This document shows, one piece after another, positions 1 to 11,725 of a stretch of 64,000 bases of DNA. Within the stretch, counting starts at the first letter, position 1; the number at the start of each line of letters is the position of its first letter. Under the pieces are notes generated by a model that saw only the letters and a program-made list of their open reading frames with translations, did not search any database and had not been told where the DNA came from. Source of the stretch: Avena insularis (taxonomy: Eukaryota; Streptophyta; Magnoliopsida; Poales; Poaceae); assembly GCA_023614405.1 (NCBI GenBank), contig CM042691.1, positions 179,710,927 to 179,774,926 on the forward strand, written 5' to 3'. A program made the position numbers and the translations under genes.

Positions 1-516
1 ACATGTGGATCAACAAGGGTAAAGGATCACCAATTTTCATTGGTAGATGCCTTGGGTGATTTTGTCAAACAAAAACTTAGTGTTTTCAACTGATAGGAAA
101 AACCTATTTTGAGAAAAGCAAGCCTAAGCTACACTTAGCCAAATTCATATAGAATCTAGAAACTATTATTCTACTAAGGTATCACTTGCCAATACTATTC
201 CAATGTATTGACCCACTGTGGCTGTAACTTGTGATGTTGCAGGTTACTATGCTGAGGATTAGGGTTATGAGTCTACACTCAACATGTTTGCCTGTGGCAC
301 ATGAAGATGAAGACTTTACTTTATTTTGTTAAGTTGAACTCATGTACTAGCCTATGGCTATGGAGTTGTAAAAGACTATGTTATCTCTGGAATGACGATG
401 TAATAATGACCTTTGTATCTGTGTACTTCATATTAAACTATGGATACTAGCATTTGATCCAGGGACTAGCATTGTAATTACAGGGACCTTTACCTTTATA
501 AAGGTGGGGTCTTACA
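1..516 (+). repeat. Element G: 3' end of an LTR of the element C family, cut by the window start
   Basis: This is the reverse complement of the first ~500 bp of the element C LTRs (7890-8400 and 31863-32370), so the LTR reads on the plus strand here. It ends at CTTTATAAAGGTGGGGTCTTACA-type sequence matching the C family terminus ATCTTACA. Directly after it (517 on) the sequence becomes the RNase H region of element A, so the LTR is inserted in A. CTTAT at 517-521 should be one copy of the target duplication; the other lies outside the window. Whether it is a solo LTR or the 3' LTR of a full element cannot be told. Confidence 0.85.
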
Positions 517-2047
517 CTTATGATCAGAAAAGGTCTCATAACGGTTTCTAAGAAAGTAGTGTCTCCATACTTTCAAAGTAAAGACATCTCCTTCAAGTTC
601 CAGATCATAAGTTGGATAGTTGATCTCATGGGTTTTCATTGGTGAGAAGAATAAGCAATGACTTGCTTGTCTTGCATGAGGACAACACCAAGTCCTTGGA
701 GTGATGCATCACAGAAGATATGAAAGGGCTTTGATGTATGTGGAAGTGAGATTTTCCATGAGAGTTTCAAAACTTGTTTGGTGTGCCGATGTCCAAAGGT
801 ACTTATTCCCTTTCTTGAGGAGATCGGTAAGAGGCTTTGCTATCTTGGAGAAGTTTTGAACGAATAAGCGACAATAGTTTGGCAATCCAAGGATGCAGTG
901 AACTTTTTTGACATTCTTTGGTCGAAGCCAATATAGAATTGTCTGAATGGTCTTCGGGTTGATGGAAATTCCCTGTGCAGAAATGACATGGCCTAGATAA
1001 GTGAATTTTGGCAGCTAGAATTCGCACTTGGAGAACTTTGCATAAAGGCAGTTCTCGTGAAGCTTGGTGAGAACACAACGGAGATCTTCTGCATGTTCCT
1101 ATTTTGAATTGGAATGGACCAGAATATCATCGAGATAGACCACCATGAACTTGTCAAGATACTCCATGAAAACTGAGTTCGGGAAACTTACAGTTCCGGG
1201 GATAAGATCACGTGCAGGTGCATTGGTGATACCAAAGGACATGACCATGTACTCATATAGGCATAGAGAGGTGTGAACACCGTTTTGGTAATATCTTCTT
1301 TGTGAATCTTGACATGATGATATCCACTTCTCAAATCGAGCTTAGAGAATACCACGGCTCCAGCGAGCTGATCAAAGAGATTGTTGGTGCGAGGAATAGG
1401 ATACTTGTTCTTGACTGTTTTTGCATTGAGAACTCGGGATTCAACACAAAGTCGATCAGTTCGGTCTCGCTTCTTTAAAAAGATTGTCAGTCTACCCTAA
1501 GAGGAAGTGCTATGCTGAATAAAACACAATTCCTCTTGTTCATCAAGCTACCGTTTGAGCTCGGATAGCTCATGAGATCCCATTTTATAAGGCCACTTGG
1601 AAGTAAGAGCAATACATGGTTCCAGTATAATCACAAACATGACCTCTCGGTCAGGAGGCAAACCTGGTAACTCTTCAGGAAAGACATCGGGGAATCACAG
1701 ACCATGGTAACACTTTGGAGAGAATCCATAACATTAATGTTTTGAACACCAAAAGAGTAGAGATGAATATAGGGAGTCTATCTTGGAGAATAGACAATGT
1801 GGCCTCTAGTAATTTTTAGAGAGATCGAGTGATCAGCACAATCAATGATGTCTATGCTTGCATTCAACCAATCCATTCCCAAGATAATATCAATATCTTA
1901 GATGCCAAGGATGATCAGAGAGGCCAAAAATGAAGAACCACCAATTTGAATGTGATTCCCATTACTTATCTTGGAAGTTAACATCCTTGCTCTGGGCCAG
2001 AGAACCATCATCCTTTTAGAGAGCGAATTAGAGGATAACCAATTTTC

Positions 2048-2308
2048 CTAAGTGAACTTGAAAGACAAAAACGAATGCGATGCTCCAGTATCAAATAATA
2101 CTCGTGTAGGGACAAAGTTCACGGTGAGCGTACCCAACACAACTCTAGAAGCATGCTCCGCTTGAAAAATGTTGACGTTGTTGGCGCGAGCTACAGCTGA
2201 CCTCGGCTTAGTGTTGATGTTGAGATCCCGAAGAGTAAGTGCCTGAACCATAATAGCTGTCGAAGTAGGTCTTGGAGGGGGTGGAGGAAGAGCCTTGTTG
2301 TTCATCAT
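2048..2308 (-). pseudogene. Element A protease start, open fragment of 86 residues
   Basis: An open piece within element A. It contains [11 protein letters not shown], the aspartic protease active-site box typical of Ty3/gypsy, near its C-terminal end. The upstream fragment 2318-2539 carries the start of a zinc knuckle, CYTCGDTG, but loses the following His and Cys spacing. Element D has the intact equivalents (zinc knuckle near 19420-19460, DSGAS near 19190-19202). This is a relic with no expected activity. Confidence 0.7.
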
Positions 2309-2646
2309 ACAGTTCCACTATTGTTGTCCAGTGTCACCACAAGTGTAACAAGAACCACTCGGGCAAGGAGCGGAGTATCCAGGAGCTCCACCATACGACA
2401 CTCTCGGGTAATTTTTGTTGTAGCCCCTTGAGTTCGGTGGCCATGGCGCAAAACCTAAAGGTCTTGGCGTACTTGGCGGAGCAGGGAGAAGAGATGCGGT
2501 ATGAGTAACCCACACACGAAGCTTATAAGGAACGGACACAAACGAGGATCCAATACTATCACAGCTATGCTTCTTTCATTCATCATAAGCTTGTTTGCTT
2601 GCCTCCTCATGAAGATCCCCCGGCTAGAGCTTTAGAAACGATCTTG

Positions 2647-2651
2647 GGTTC
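2647..2651. repeat. TSD GGTTC, left copy, of solo LTR B
   Basis: GGTTC occurs here immediately before the LTR start and again at 62374-62378 immediately after the LTR end, almost 60 kb away. Removing everything between joins the two halves of the element A gag coding region. Confidence 0.85.
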
Positions 2652-3404
2652 TATAGCACCCCGGGTAAAACCACTACTAGAAAATCGCTTGTTTTTTTTG
2701 TGCATCATCAATATATCATGCTCATGTCATCATGCCACATTGCATTTGAGCACCATATCAAACCTTGCTTTTGTTTTGTCTTGCTTTGTTGCTACCACAA
2801 ATACTCTCTCCCTCTTTGTATCTCTATTTTGTTTTATACAAATAAGGGCCATTGCTAGGGTCCAATATTTTGAGAAGGGTTTTTGTTCTTTTACTAAAAC
2901 TCTAATCTAGTTAAATGCCTAAATTGGCACATACACATATTATGTATGTACCCTCTGTCTCATATGCTAATTCCTTCTAGTCTAATTGTTTCCGTAAATA
3001 CCTTTGTTCAAAAATCCCTGCAAATAATTCAAAGCAATTCAATAGTCAAATGGTTTTGTAAAAGATTCAATCATCAAACATTAACAAAAAGAAATAGTTA
3101 AAGAGTAGAGAAAGAAGAGAAGCCAGCAGCAGCAGTTTTGCCTCGTCCAGTTTCGGCCCATAAGTAGAAGGAACCCACCCGAGGACTGCTAAGCAGCAGT
3201 AGCCCTGTTAGAAGGGCACCGCGGCCCATCTCTACTCGCAAGCACCGGCGGCCCAACTTACCGTTTCAACCCCTCTGCTATTATTCGTCCTCCTTGTTTC
3301 CAACCTCTCCACTCTTCAGAGCACGGAAGAGGATAGGTAGCCATCCCTGCGTCGTCTGCTCTCGTCACTACCCCATCCACCCGCACGTGATCTTATCCCC
3401 GGGC

Positions 3405-3412
3405 CTAGCAAC
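3405..3412. repeat. 8-bp TSD CTAGCAAC (left) of the hAT element
   Basis: CTAGCAAC at 3405-3412 is repeated exactly at 5292-5299, flanking the inverted termini. Eight-bp duplications are the hallmark of hAT transposition. Confidence 0.85.
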
Positions 3413-5291
3413 TAAGGATGTAAGTGGCGGCGGCGTCCAACAGACCCGCATACGCCGCCCGGGAAAAAAGCTGTATATGGCAGTTGTGGCAAGCCGCTAA
3501 AATTAAGTGGCTAAAGTGGTGATGACCGTATAATCCGCTGGAGCTGGTGGCGTCGACGCTTCTCAGTTGTGGGACTTCGGTCCGGCTAGAGCGCACTAGT
3601 ATCCTCAGCTGGAACCATGCACGACAGAACGAGGGAGCCGGAGGTTAGCTAGTTACAGGTCAGTTACAGGTCACGGTCTCACAGATACAAATAAACTGCT
3701 GGTTCAACGATTATTATGTTGGGGATTTTTTATGCGGTTAGAAATCGTGATATGTCATGTATCACGCCGAGTCTATCTTTCGATCCGGTGGTTATTTTTT
3801 TAAGAGCATCCCCACTAGTATTTTCAAGAGGCCATTTTCATTTTTTGTCTGAATTTATAAAAAACCCAGTAGCGTTTCTTGGAGGGATTCCTAGGCCGAT
3901 TTTCGTCCAAAATAGGTCCGGACTTTCCAGCCCGACCCCATGAAGCCGGGAACGTGCCGCCCGCCAACACGTGTCCCATGACGCCACGAAAATCTTTTCC
4001 CCACAACGATGCCTCGAGCTCGCGATGCCGCCCTCGTCGCCAAGCAGCACCCCGTCGGCGTCCTATGCGCCTCCCCGCCTGCGGCCGAGCTCGAGCCAGC
4101 CATGGCGCCTCCGTTGTCGTCGAGTTGCGCTTGCATGCCGCGTTGCAGAACGCCGGGCCGCGACCCCGTGCCCGCCTTCCTAGCCATGGCCCCTCCTCCG
4201 CCGCCTTGTCCTCGCCCTGGCCACGCGCCTCCCTGCCGGACAAGTTTCTCCTCCGGGCCTCCCTTGCAGCGTCGTCATCGGGCATGTCGTCGTCCTGCTC
4301 CGGCCGCCGTCCTCTGTACCGCTGACGCGTGGCCTCGTTCCCCTCCTTTTGCCGGCCAGTAGCGTTCCCAGGAGGGGACGCGTGGACGGGGCTCGGACAG
4401 GGCTCCACGCGCCGTCCCGCGACGAGTAGATCTGGGTCCGTAGCCGACATGGAAGCTCAGCACGAGCAGCATGCTCATGCCACCGGTGTCGGAGGGGCAC
4501 GAGCTAGTCGAGGAGATCCAGGGCCCTCATCACAGCCGTGGCGCTACGGCGTTGCCGGCCAGGGAAGCTCCCGACCACCGCAGCCGCCGAGCGATGACAA
4601 CGGGACCCAGGACGCCGACTATACGTCCTTCTAACGCCACTTCGGCATGTAATCGACACGCCCCGCCGGCATCGCTAGTTTAGTTATTTCGATGTTTTTT
4701 AATTTTTCTTAGTCTACTACAGTCAAAATTCGGGTATATGTCTGAATTTGACATAATTTATATGAACTTACGTATATATTAATCTAATCGCCTGAATTCA
4801 TCTAAATTATGCGTGTTTATTCAAAATTTGGCCAAAACTAGAAACTCAACCTAGAAACACGAGTAGAAAATTGGTCATTCAGAGACCAAATGTTTCATCC
4901 ATCTGATGCTAAATAGAGCCGGATTTAGGCTAGGAACGCCCGAACGAGTGGAGATACTTGACGCGGTGACGGCTAGAATTGTTGGCTACTTGTTGCAGGT
5001 TGGTTACCATGTGTGTTTGCAGAGCGCGCGCATGCACATGGATTACTTACTTTGTCGTATTCGTCGCTTTTGTTCAACAACAATCATAATAACAAAATAA
5101 AACAGCTGCAGAGCTGCGAGGGAGCCTGGAACACGTCTGGCGCGAGACAGCAGGAAACGGCGTCGCGGCGCCATCAAGCCACAAAAGACCGCAAAACAAA
5201 TAAAACGGCTGCTGCCAAACATGCTTAATTGATATTGCGGCGGAAGCGGCTAATCCCGCATCGTCCCGCGGACGAGCCACTTACATCCTGA
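3413..5291. mobile_element. Non-autonomous hAT DNA transposon, 1,879 bp
   Basis: The ends are inverted: TAAGGATGTAAGTGGC at the left and, on the reverse strand at the right, TCAGGATGTAAGTGGC (15 of 16 match). The 8-bp TSD CTAGCAAC is perfect. Subterminal GC-rich motifs (CCGCTAAAA, GCGGCTAATCCCGC) resemble each other at both ends. No hAT transposase or its dimerisation domain is visible. The interior holds a second insertion (3804-4909) and GC-rich sequence open in several frames on both strands. It is most likely a non-autonomous element sitting in solo LTR B, so it jumped after B inserted or came with it. Confidence 0.82.
3804..4909. mobile_element. Possible PIF/Harbinger-like non-autonomous element inside the hAT
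   Basis: The left edge starts GAGCATCCCCACTAG after TAA (3801-3803), and the right edge ends GATGC before TAA (4910-4912), which fits a 3-bp TWA duplication. The start resembles the GAGCATCTCC termini of grass PIF/Harbinger MITEs, and the CCGATTTTCGTCC segment near 3896 is a familiar part of such grass elements. The terminal inverted match is only about six bases. From 3990 to 4640 the sequence is very GC-rich with overlapping long open frames on both strands; no protein family is recognised there, and a captured host gene fragment cannot be excluded. Confidence 0.35.
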
Positions 5292-7659
5292 CTAGCAACC
5301 CTAGCTCCCAGGTCCCAGCACCACATCGTTCACCTTCGTCTTTCTTCTTCTACAGGCACACCGAGCACCGCCGGCTCTGCCTCCTCTTGGAGTCAACGCC
5401 TCTTTCCACCCCCATTCAAGCCAAGCAAATCATAAGATGCGCCCCGACGCCCCTGTCCTCCTAGACCAATCAATTCATCTTGGGGCACCTGAAATCGACG
5501 ACACGGTAGCCATTTCCTCACTCCGCCCGCCATGTTCCGGCACCGATTCGGGTGGATCTTCTTATTCCCTGACCTCCGCATCACCTCCAATAGTATCTAG
5601 GTGAGAAGGCTCACCTCCTGGACCTCTCCGCTGTCGCTCTAGCCCTCTCAAGTGTCCTGCCGGTGTTGACCTCCGCATCCTTTCGCAGGTTCTCGTCACC
5701 GATGTCGGTGCTCCAATGTACCTGGTACTCCAAGGCCTCCACTTTTGAGTCCATGTTGTCTACCGTATCAAACACGTCGTCTTCCATGCCCGGTTCGGCC
5801 TCCATCGCTAGGTCGTTGTCCGACCAGCAGCATCTCCATCCTTGCATGACCTATTCATGTCCTTTTGCATCATCTCTCAGTCGCATGACTTGTTCATGTC
5901 CTTTAGCACAATACCCATGTCCTCTTTTCTATATCAACACGGTTTCCTCTTTTTCCAAGGCTCGTTAGCCGGCCCTTTTTCCTGTCTTCCATGCCGTGTA
6001 GCAGAGAACACCGAGTCGCTGGCCCATCCCCTCTCTACGGCCCATTCATGCCTTATATCTTTTCCCTTTACCCAAATTCTTTTAAATTCGAATAAACTCA
6101 AAACAATTCATAAACCCAAGTATGTAACGACTTCCAAAATACTTTCAAGATGAAAGGTTTATAATTTTCAGAGACGGATCTAATGGCAAGAAGAATTTTG
6201 CTAAGACACCCCTAAATACTACAACATTGACAATTTTGCCATTTTCTATTTCAAATGCAATTATTATATCTTTCAATTAGTATTTTCAATAACACAAATG
6301 ATATATGTTTTATGATCATAAAAATGCAAGGATTAATAATATGCCATCCAAATATTTTTTGGATAAATAAAACAATTTCAAAATTATTTAAATGCTATTA
6401 AATGGTTTTTTCTTAATAAATTTATAACTTTAATTATATAAATTGGAATTCGATAAATAATATGTCTAAATCGATCAGCGCGATGAGCCCTTTTCAACTA
6501 TGCATTCCTTATTTGCAATTGCATCATGCATCATGGAGAACTTGTAAAATCTGAACGGTTTATGTAAGGAAAACATGATGAATAAAATTGAAAAATAATT
6601 ATTTCTTGTTAATAATGCCTCACTAATGTTGTATCACCGATATGTCATGTTCATACCATATTTCCAACATAGTTGGCATCATCAACTTACCATGACATGC
6701 ATCATATCATGATCATGTTGGTTCTTCTGCATTAGTTGTAGTTGTTGCATCACTTGTTCCATTTAGTGCTTTGCTTCTTCCCGGATAGGACGGTGAGATG
6801 TTGTGAGCTTCGACAAGTTCTTAGGATATGTACCTTTAGCAGTGTTTATCAGGCGAGAATTCTTCCCCTTTGTACCTATTTTGCATTTATAGTCTTTACT
6901 TCCTCTTGTTGATCTATTGCTATTTGTGTTGCGATGCTTTAGTTTCCATACCATTGATATCCCCTGGAGCCCATATTGACTTGGACACCTACTATCCCCT
7001 GTTGTTTGGTAGACAGTTGTCCTTGTGAGTCATAGTTGCTTGCTCAGGTATTTCTTCACGTCATCAAGGTTCCATCGTTGTTGGGAGGTTGGCACATGTT
7101 TAATGGTGGATATGATCATGGATTTAATTATAGTTGGTTAATTAAATATGAAAGTAGATATAATTAATGCAGAGGCACATGTGAGTAATAGTTTAGATCT
7201 GGTTGTTATCCCACCCACTTGTGTCCACCTAGGACTCGAGTTCTTCACACCGGTTCCGAGACTAAGTGCGCTAACCACATGTGGGGTGAATGGGAACCCC
7301 TATTGGATTATTACCTGGTTAGAAAGTACTATACTGGGGGCCACAAACTAGTTTAAAGTTTTCATGCCATGTTATGCCATGTTTATTAAATGTTGCTCGA
7401 TGAGCGTTTACTACTATACTATTTAGGATGTGGGTCATTATGTTGAGGATGATACCTATGGCCTCTAATCTCTTGGCCGATCTTGCAACCTTTGGGTCCA
7501 TCTTTGGAGTCGGCCGACTTTTTTATGGGTAGCTTAGTGGGGTGGCCCCCATGTACTTGCTTTGTGTCTAGGAACGCGTGGTGTCCGAAGCCCCACCGAC
7601 ATATCGATGGCTGTATGTTAGTTGATCTGTTAAAAAGGTTGGAAGTGCGTGTGGATACT

Positions 7660-7742
7660 TTGGTGCACCCCTATAGGGTTAAATCTTTTCAAAAATCCAT
7701 GTCTGCATTTATGGATGACGAGCATAGTTTCTTGATCATAGA
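7660..7742 (+). other. Conserved LTR block in solo LTR B (diverged)
   Basis: Plus-strand sense copy of the block described for F at 48800-48884: GGTGCACCCC, then GGGTTAAATCTTTTC, then ATGGATGACGAG and GATCATAG. The GTCC-N8-GGAC inverted repeat of other copies is lost here. Confidence 0.6.
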
Positions 7743-7884
7743 AAACTTATACTAAAATTTATGGTTATAATTTGACTTGGATCTGATATGACTAGTAAGT
7801 TGGATAACCACCATGGAAAGAATGAATAAAACTGCCAACTGTATGAGTTTCCTCGGAATGACTTCCTTGTTTAGTCTCGAGAGG

Positions 7885-7889
7885 GAAAT
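7885..7889. repeat. TSD GAAAT (left) of element C
   Basis: GAAAT is present directly left of the LTR at 7890 and again at 34980-34984, directly right of the other LTR. Removing the element restores a continuous solo LTR B matching F near 48490-48520. Confidence 0.9.
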
Positions 7890-8072
7890 TGTAAGATCCC
7901 TCCCTTTATAAAGGTAAGGATCCCTGTGATTGCAATGCTAGTACCTGGATCAATGCTAGCATCCACAGTTTAAGATGAAGTACACAGAAACAAAGGTCAT
8001 TATTACATATCATTCCAGAGACAAACATAGTCTTTTATAAACTCCATGGCCACATGCCTAATACAAGAGTTC

Positions 8073-8085
8073 AAATATATAATAA
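8073..8085 (-). promoter_or_regulatory. Candidate TATA box in the C LTR
   Basis: The sense strand reads CTTATTATATATT here, about 190 bp from the 3' end of the LTR, with an equivalent at 32042-32054. Position and sequence fit a U3/R boundary, but no transcript data are available. Confidence 0.4.
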
Positions 8086-8460
8086 GATAAATAAGTCTTC
8101 ATCTTCATGTGCCACAGACAAGCATGTTGAGTGTAGACTCATAACCCCTAATCATCATCAGAATAACCTGCAACATCACAAGTTACATCCACAGTGGGTC
8201 AATACATTGGAATAGTATTGGCAAGTGATACCTTAGTAGAATATTAGCATCTAGATACTACATGAATTTGGCTAAGTGTAGCTTAGGCTTGCTTTGCTCA
8301 AAATAGGTTTTACCTATCAGTTGAAAACACTAAGTTTTTCTTTGACAAAACTTTCCCAAGGAATCATCAATAGAAATTGGTGAACCTTCACCCTTGTTCA
8401 ACCACAAGTTTTAACTTAGAAATTGGGATGCGGAGATTCTTGATAGCTTCTATGTCTTGA

Positions 8461-8530
8461 TGCTCAAGTTGTCCAATACCAGGGACATGGCTAAGTACTT
8501 AGATTCTTCCATCTGCAGAGGTTGTGCACT
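8461..8530 (-). other. Conserved LTR block with GTCC-N8-GGAC inverted repeat (element C, 3' LTR)
   Basis: Plus strand shows CTCAAGTTGTCC, AATACCAG, GGACATGGCT, then CTGCAGAGG and TTGTGCAC. The same order of motifs is found in the LTRs of D, E and F although these LTRs are otherwise dissimilar to C. The copy in the C 5' LTR is at 32430-32502. Confidence 0.6.
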
Positions 8531-11067
8531 TTCCCCACAAGACTTGATTTTCACCAAGACAGGATCTTTCAGAAGCCTTCCCTTAGACCAAATGGACGCA
8601 CTCCAAACCTATCATCCCACTACCACCAACTGTCCAAATGGCTAAGTTATTGCAACCTATATGATCCAGGCAGAGCCCATAATGCCATATGGCTGCACTA
8701 GAAGCTTCTTAACATATGACATCTCAAATCCCTTTGTTCCTGGGTGGCTTTCCACAAGTGAGATACACAAGGTAAACCATAGAAATGGGCCTTGTGTAAC
8801 CACTCAACACAAAACAATCTTTCCATTCCACCCAGGTGTTTCATTCACTTAGTTGTTTTATTAAGCAAAACTTAAGTCCAAAGACTTAGAAATATTTCTC
8901 ATAGCATGAATATATAACCACCCTTGGTTGCTACTAGCTAGGCTAAGCATGGCAATGGTAAGCATCTTAACTTAGATAAATTTCTAACAATTCTACAACT
9001 ACTAGGATTTCCCATGCATAGCATATAGATACTTATCCAAAATATTCATGCAAGTCCTATACAAAATATTTCTAGTGCATATCTGAAAAATATAGGAATA
9101 AAATCATGAAGCACCACTTGCCTTGGTAGTTTGGGGAGTTGCAACAATATTCACAACCACAATCACTATTAGCACCAAAATATACACATAAAATAAGGCA
9201 CCAAAAATCACATAACAAAATATATACAAACAAAAATATATGAATTGATGCAAATGCCATGTGATGATTTTTCTACACCAAACAAGACAAGTGTACAGTA
9301 CTAAAACATAAACAAGTCCAAGATACTCAAAATAAACTTTATTTGATCCTTAAAACATTTTTCAAATTATTTATATAACCAAAATAAGCCTACACAAGTT
9401 TCTGCAAAAACAACCATTTTTACAGAGGCAAAACATTAAACACATTGCATAAATAGATAGGGTTTTCTCTCCTGATTCCAATGATATAAAATTTGTAAAA
9501 TTTAAACGTGTGGATCAAAAATTATGAATTTTACAAGTTTGGTTAACTAATAGATCAAATTTCTGTTTTAAATTTAAACTCAGGCCACGCGGCGCTCTCT
9601 GATTCGTCGGTACCGTTTCGCGCGGATCGTCCAGTGTGGACCACACGATCTAAATGAAATCGCACAGCCAGATCTAACTCGTACCCCTTCGCTTAAGTCA
9701 TCTACCAGATGCGTTGGATCTAGATATAACGGTCCAGATCTAACAGACCTACAACGGGCGGCGCTGCGATGGTGGCTGGCGGCGGCGCGCTCGGGCGGTG
9801 ATGTTGCTGGCGATACAGGAAGCGAGGAAGACAGTGGAATAGCTCACCGAGTTCACGTGATGACGCTGGTGCTCGAGATGGTCTTCATTGGCGAAGGGGC
9901 GCACCGTGGAGGTCGTTGGATCTCGTCGGAGTTGTGCGCGGCGTCGGGTGCTTGCAGACGTCATCGTTGCCGAAGATTTGGACCGCCCTAGCACGAACTA
10001 GATGTATCAGGGGGTGCGCAAGGTCACGGTGAGCATGATAGTATCGAGGAGCAGACAAGGGGCGCTCGGAGATTACCGTGATTTCTCACCGGAGATGAGA
10101 GAGACGTCGGGCACTTGCGGTGGTTGTCGAATCCGTCGATCTAGGTCACGAGCAGACAAAACAAAAGCATGACGTGAGTCGCGTGATCAGGGGAAGGATG
10201 CTAGCGTGAACGAGACATAGTGGGGTGGACAGAGCTTACCGAATCGCCCACCGGAGTGGCTCGGTACTGCGGCGGTGCAAGTGAGATTGTGGGCAACCTG
10301 GTGGCGGAGTGGGGGCGCTGAGTGAGGGGAAATGGTCGCAGAGGGGTGGGGGTTAAATATTCAGAGCAGGGGCGAGAATCACGCACGACATCAATGGGAT
10401 TTAAAAGCATTTGCGTCGGGAGGAAACGGCCGCGGCGGCGCTGGTCGCAGGCGTGATTTCCGGACGAGGAGCTGACGTGGCTGCGGGGCCCAGTGGTCAG
10501 CGAGGGGGTGTGCGCGAGCGCGGTGAGAAACAGAGAGGGAGGGGAAAACCCGTGGCTACTTAATGGCTGGAAAAGTGGCGCCAGCCCGCCTGATTTCTAA
10601 TTTCTTTTCTTTTTCTAAATTGATTTTCAGGAATCTTTTTCAAATGAAATCAAAAGCATTTGAATTCCAAACTTTTCTGGAATTTTGTAAATTGTAAACT
10701 TCATATTTTTGGTCATAAAACCTTGTTGTCTCATTAGACTTGCTTGGTCCTTTTGAAAATTCAAAAATAAATAGTGCCTCAGCACATGATTTGATAAAGA
10801 TATATAAATGGTTTAAAACCATATTTTGTTTTTGGAAATATTGTTCATGCTTTGAAACTCATCAAACAATCCTATGATCACACAACAAAGGTTTTAAAAC
10901 AATTATTCTCTCACTAGAGAGTAACATTGGATCAAAGCTTGTTCACATGAAATAATAGCACCCAAAGTTTCTGTTTCTTTCAAAAGAGTTTGAAATTGAA
11001 CTCTAAATGAATATGCATGCATGGATGATGTGCAAAGCTTTGAAAACATGATTTTAGGGATGTTACA

Positions 11068-11082
11068 AATCTAACCCCCTTA
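11068..11082 (-). other. Polypurine tract of element C
   Basis: The sense strand reads TAAGGGGGTTAGATT directly upstream of the 3' LTR, the usual position of the plus-strand primer. Confidence 0.7.
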
Positions 11083-11423
11083 AGGTGAATCTCGCCCTCG
11101 AGATTCGGATTGGCTAGCAAATAGGTGAGGGTGGTCTTTCCGAAGATCATCTTCTCTTTCCCATGTTGCTTCTTCTTCGGAATGATGGTTCCATTGAACT
11201 TTGCAGAATTTGATAGTCTTAGTCCGAGTAACTCTTTCTGCAGTCTCAAGAATCTTGATAGGTTTTTCCTCATAAGTGAGGTCACTCTCCAATTGAACCT
11301 CCTCCAAAGGTATAGTATCCTTCAAAGAAGTCTCTTCCATCTCTGGATGGAATTTCTTAAGCTGACTCACATGAAACGCATTGTGAACGGCAGACAATGA
11401 CTCTGGCAATTCAATCTCATAAG
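11080..11423 (-). pseudogene. Element C integrase C-terminus and chromodomain (exiled by element D)
   Basis: Continuation of the C integrase beyond the D insertion. It shows the conserved FHVSQLKKFHP segment of the gypsy integrase C-terminal region. It then has a chromodomain-like end with IKFCKVQW and EEEATWERED, the aromatic/acidic pattern of plant chromovirus chromodomains, and stops at 11080 just before the polypurine tract. Chromodomains of this class are thought to steer integration to particular chromatin. The upstream part of the same protein is at 25838-26745; about 14.4 kb of element D lies between. Confidence 0.85.
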
Positions 11424-11428
11424 CTACT
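11424..11428. repeat. TSD CTACT (left) of element D
   Basis: CTACT here and at 25833-25837 flanks element D exactly. One copy belongs to the integrase coding sequence of element C. Confidence 0.92.
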
Positions 11429-11714
11429 TGTAACTACCTCGGTGAATTACGCTCCTAGTACAAGCCTGGATGTTCAGAAATGGTTGAAATAGTATGGTGG
11501 GGCCCAAATGCCACTCACAGGTAGACCTTTCGGCCGTCCCAACCATTTCCGAACATCGGGACAAGAACGGGCGGCGTAATCGGTAGGCGAAGGGATCAAC
11601 TACATACACAAATAAGTGTATGCAAGCCACCATACAACAGTACATCAGAGCCATTCCATCTAAAAATAAAGGAAATATAGCAACGCCATACGGCAAGATC
11701 CAAATATCCTAGAT

Positions 11715-11725
11715 AGATATAATAG
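11715..11725 (-). promoter_or_regulatory. Candidate TATA box in the D LTR
   Basis: The sense strand reads CTATTATATCT, about 290 bp from the LTR 3' end. This is weaker than the equivalents in C and F. Confidence 0.3.

Larger units (their letters stand above)
517..2651 (-). pseudogene. Element A: decayed Ty3/gypsy pol and gag 3' end (RNase H, RT, protease, zinc knuckle)
   Basis: Read on the minus strand, this stretch gives broken pieces of a gypsy polyprotein in the order zinc knuckle (about 2318-2350), protease (about 2080-2110), reverse transcriptase (about 1600 down to 1080, with a YLDD active-site box near 1110-1125) and RNase H (about 790 down to 517). It aligns by eye along its whole length with element D positions 17630-19760, for example around 1510-1620 against 18615-18710. 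Many stops, frameshifts and small deletions (one near 1260) break every frame. It was interrupted by element G on the left and solo LTR B on the right. The rest of its gag resumes at 62379. It is the oldest layer visible in the window. Confidence 0.85.
2652..7889 (+). repeat. Solo LTR B, segment 1 of 3 (same family as element F, opposite orientation)
   Basis: The first ~45 bp (TATAGCACCCCGGG onward) match the reverse complement of the element F LTR terminus (TGTAGCACCC at 51672, 56291 and 60912). From about 6700 to 7889 it again follows the reverse complement of F LTR sequence (for example 6770-6960 against 49620-49830, and 7500-7745 against 48785-49060). The middle (3120-3412, 5300-6060) is GC/CT-rich and diverged, as is the corresponding part of F; 6060-6480 is AT-rich. 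A hAT transposon accounts for 3413-5291. Removing it, the three segments total about 3.95 kb, close to the 3.77-3.78 kb LTRs of F. No internal region follows, so this is a solo LTR. I see no convincing gene in 5300-6700; a short imperfect tandem repeat lies at about 5846-5912. Confidence 0.8.
7890..11067 (-). repeat. Element C 3' LTR (3,178 bp)
   Basis: In the plus direction it begins TGTAAGATCC and ends GGGATGTTACA, so the sense LTR reads TGTAACATCC...GGATCTTACA. It matches 31863-34979 throughout. It keeps about 60 bp near 10950-11010 that the other LTR lacks. A TATA-like run lies at 8073-8085 and the conserved inverted-repeat block at 8461-8530. The region 9570-10560 is GC-rich; 10600-11060 is AT-rich. 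No gene is evident. Confidence 0.92.

Noticed and set aside
3824..4634. Several 100-200 codon frames on both strands
   Set aside because: GC-driven, with no recognisable domain and frames open on both strands at once. Kept only as the interior of the transposon.
5611..5847. Minus-strand 78-codon acidic frame within solo LTR B
   Set aside because: Short, antisense to the LTR, no homologue in F LTRs.
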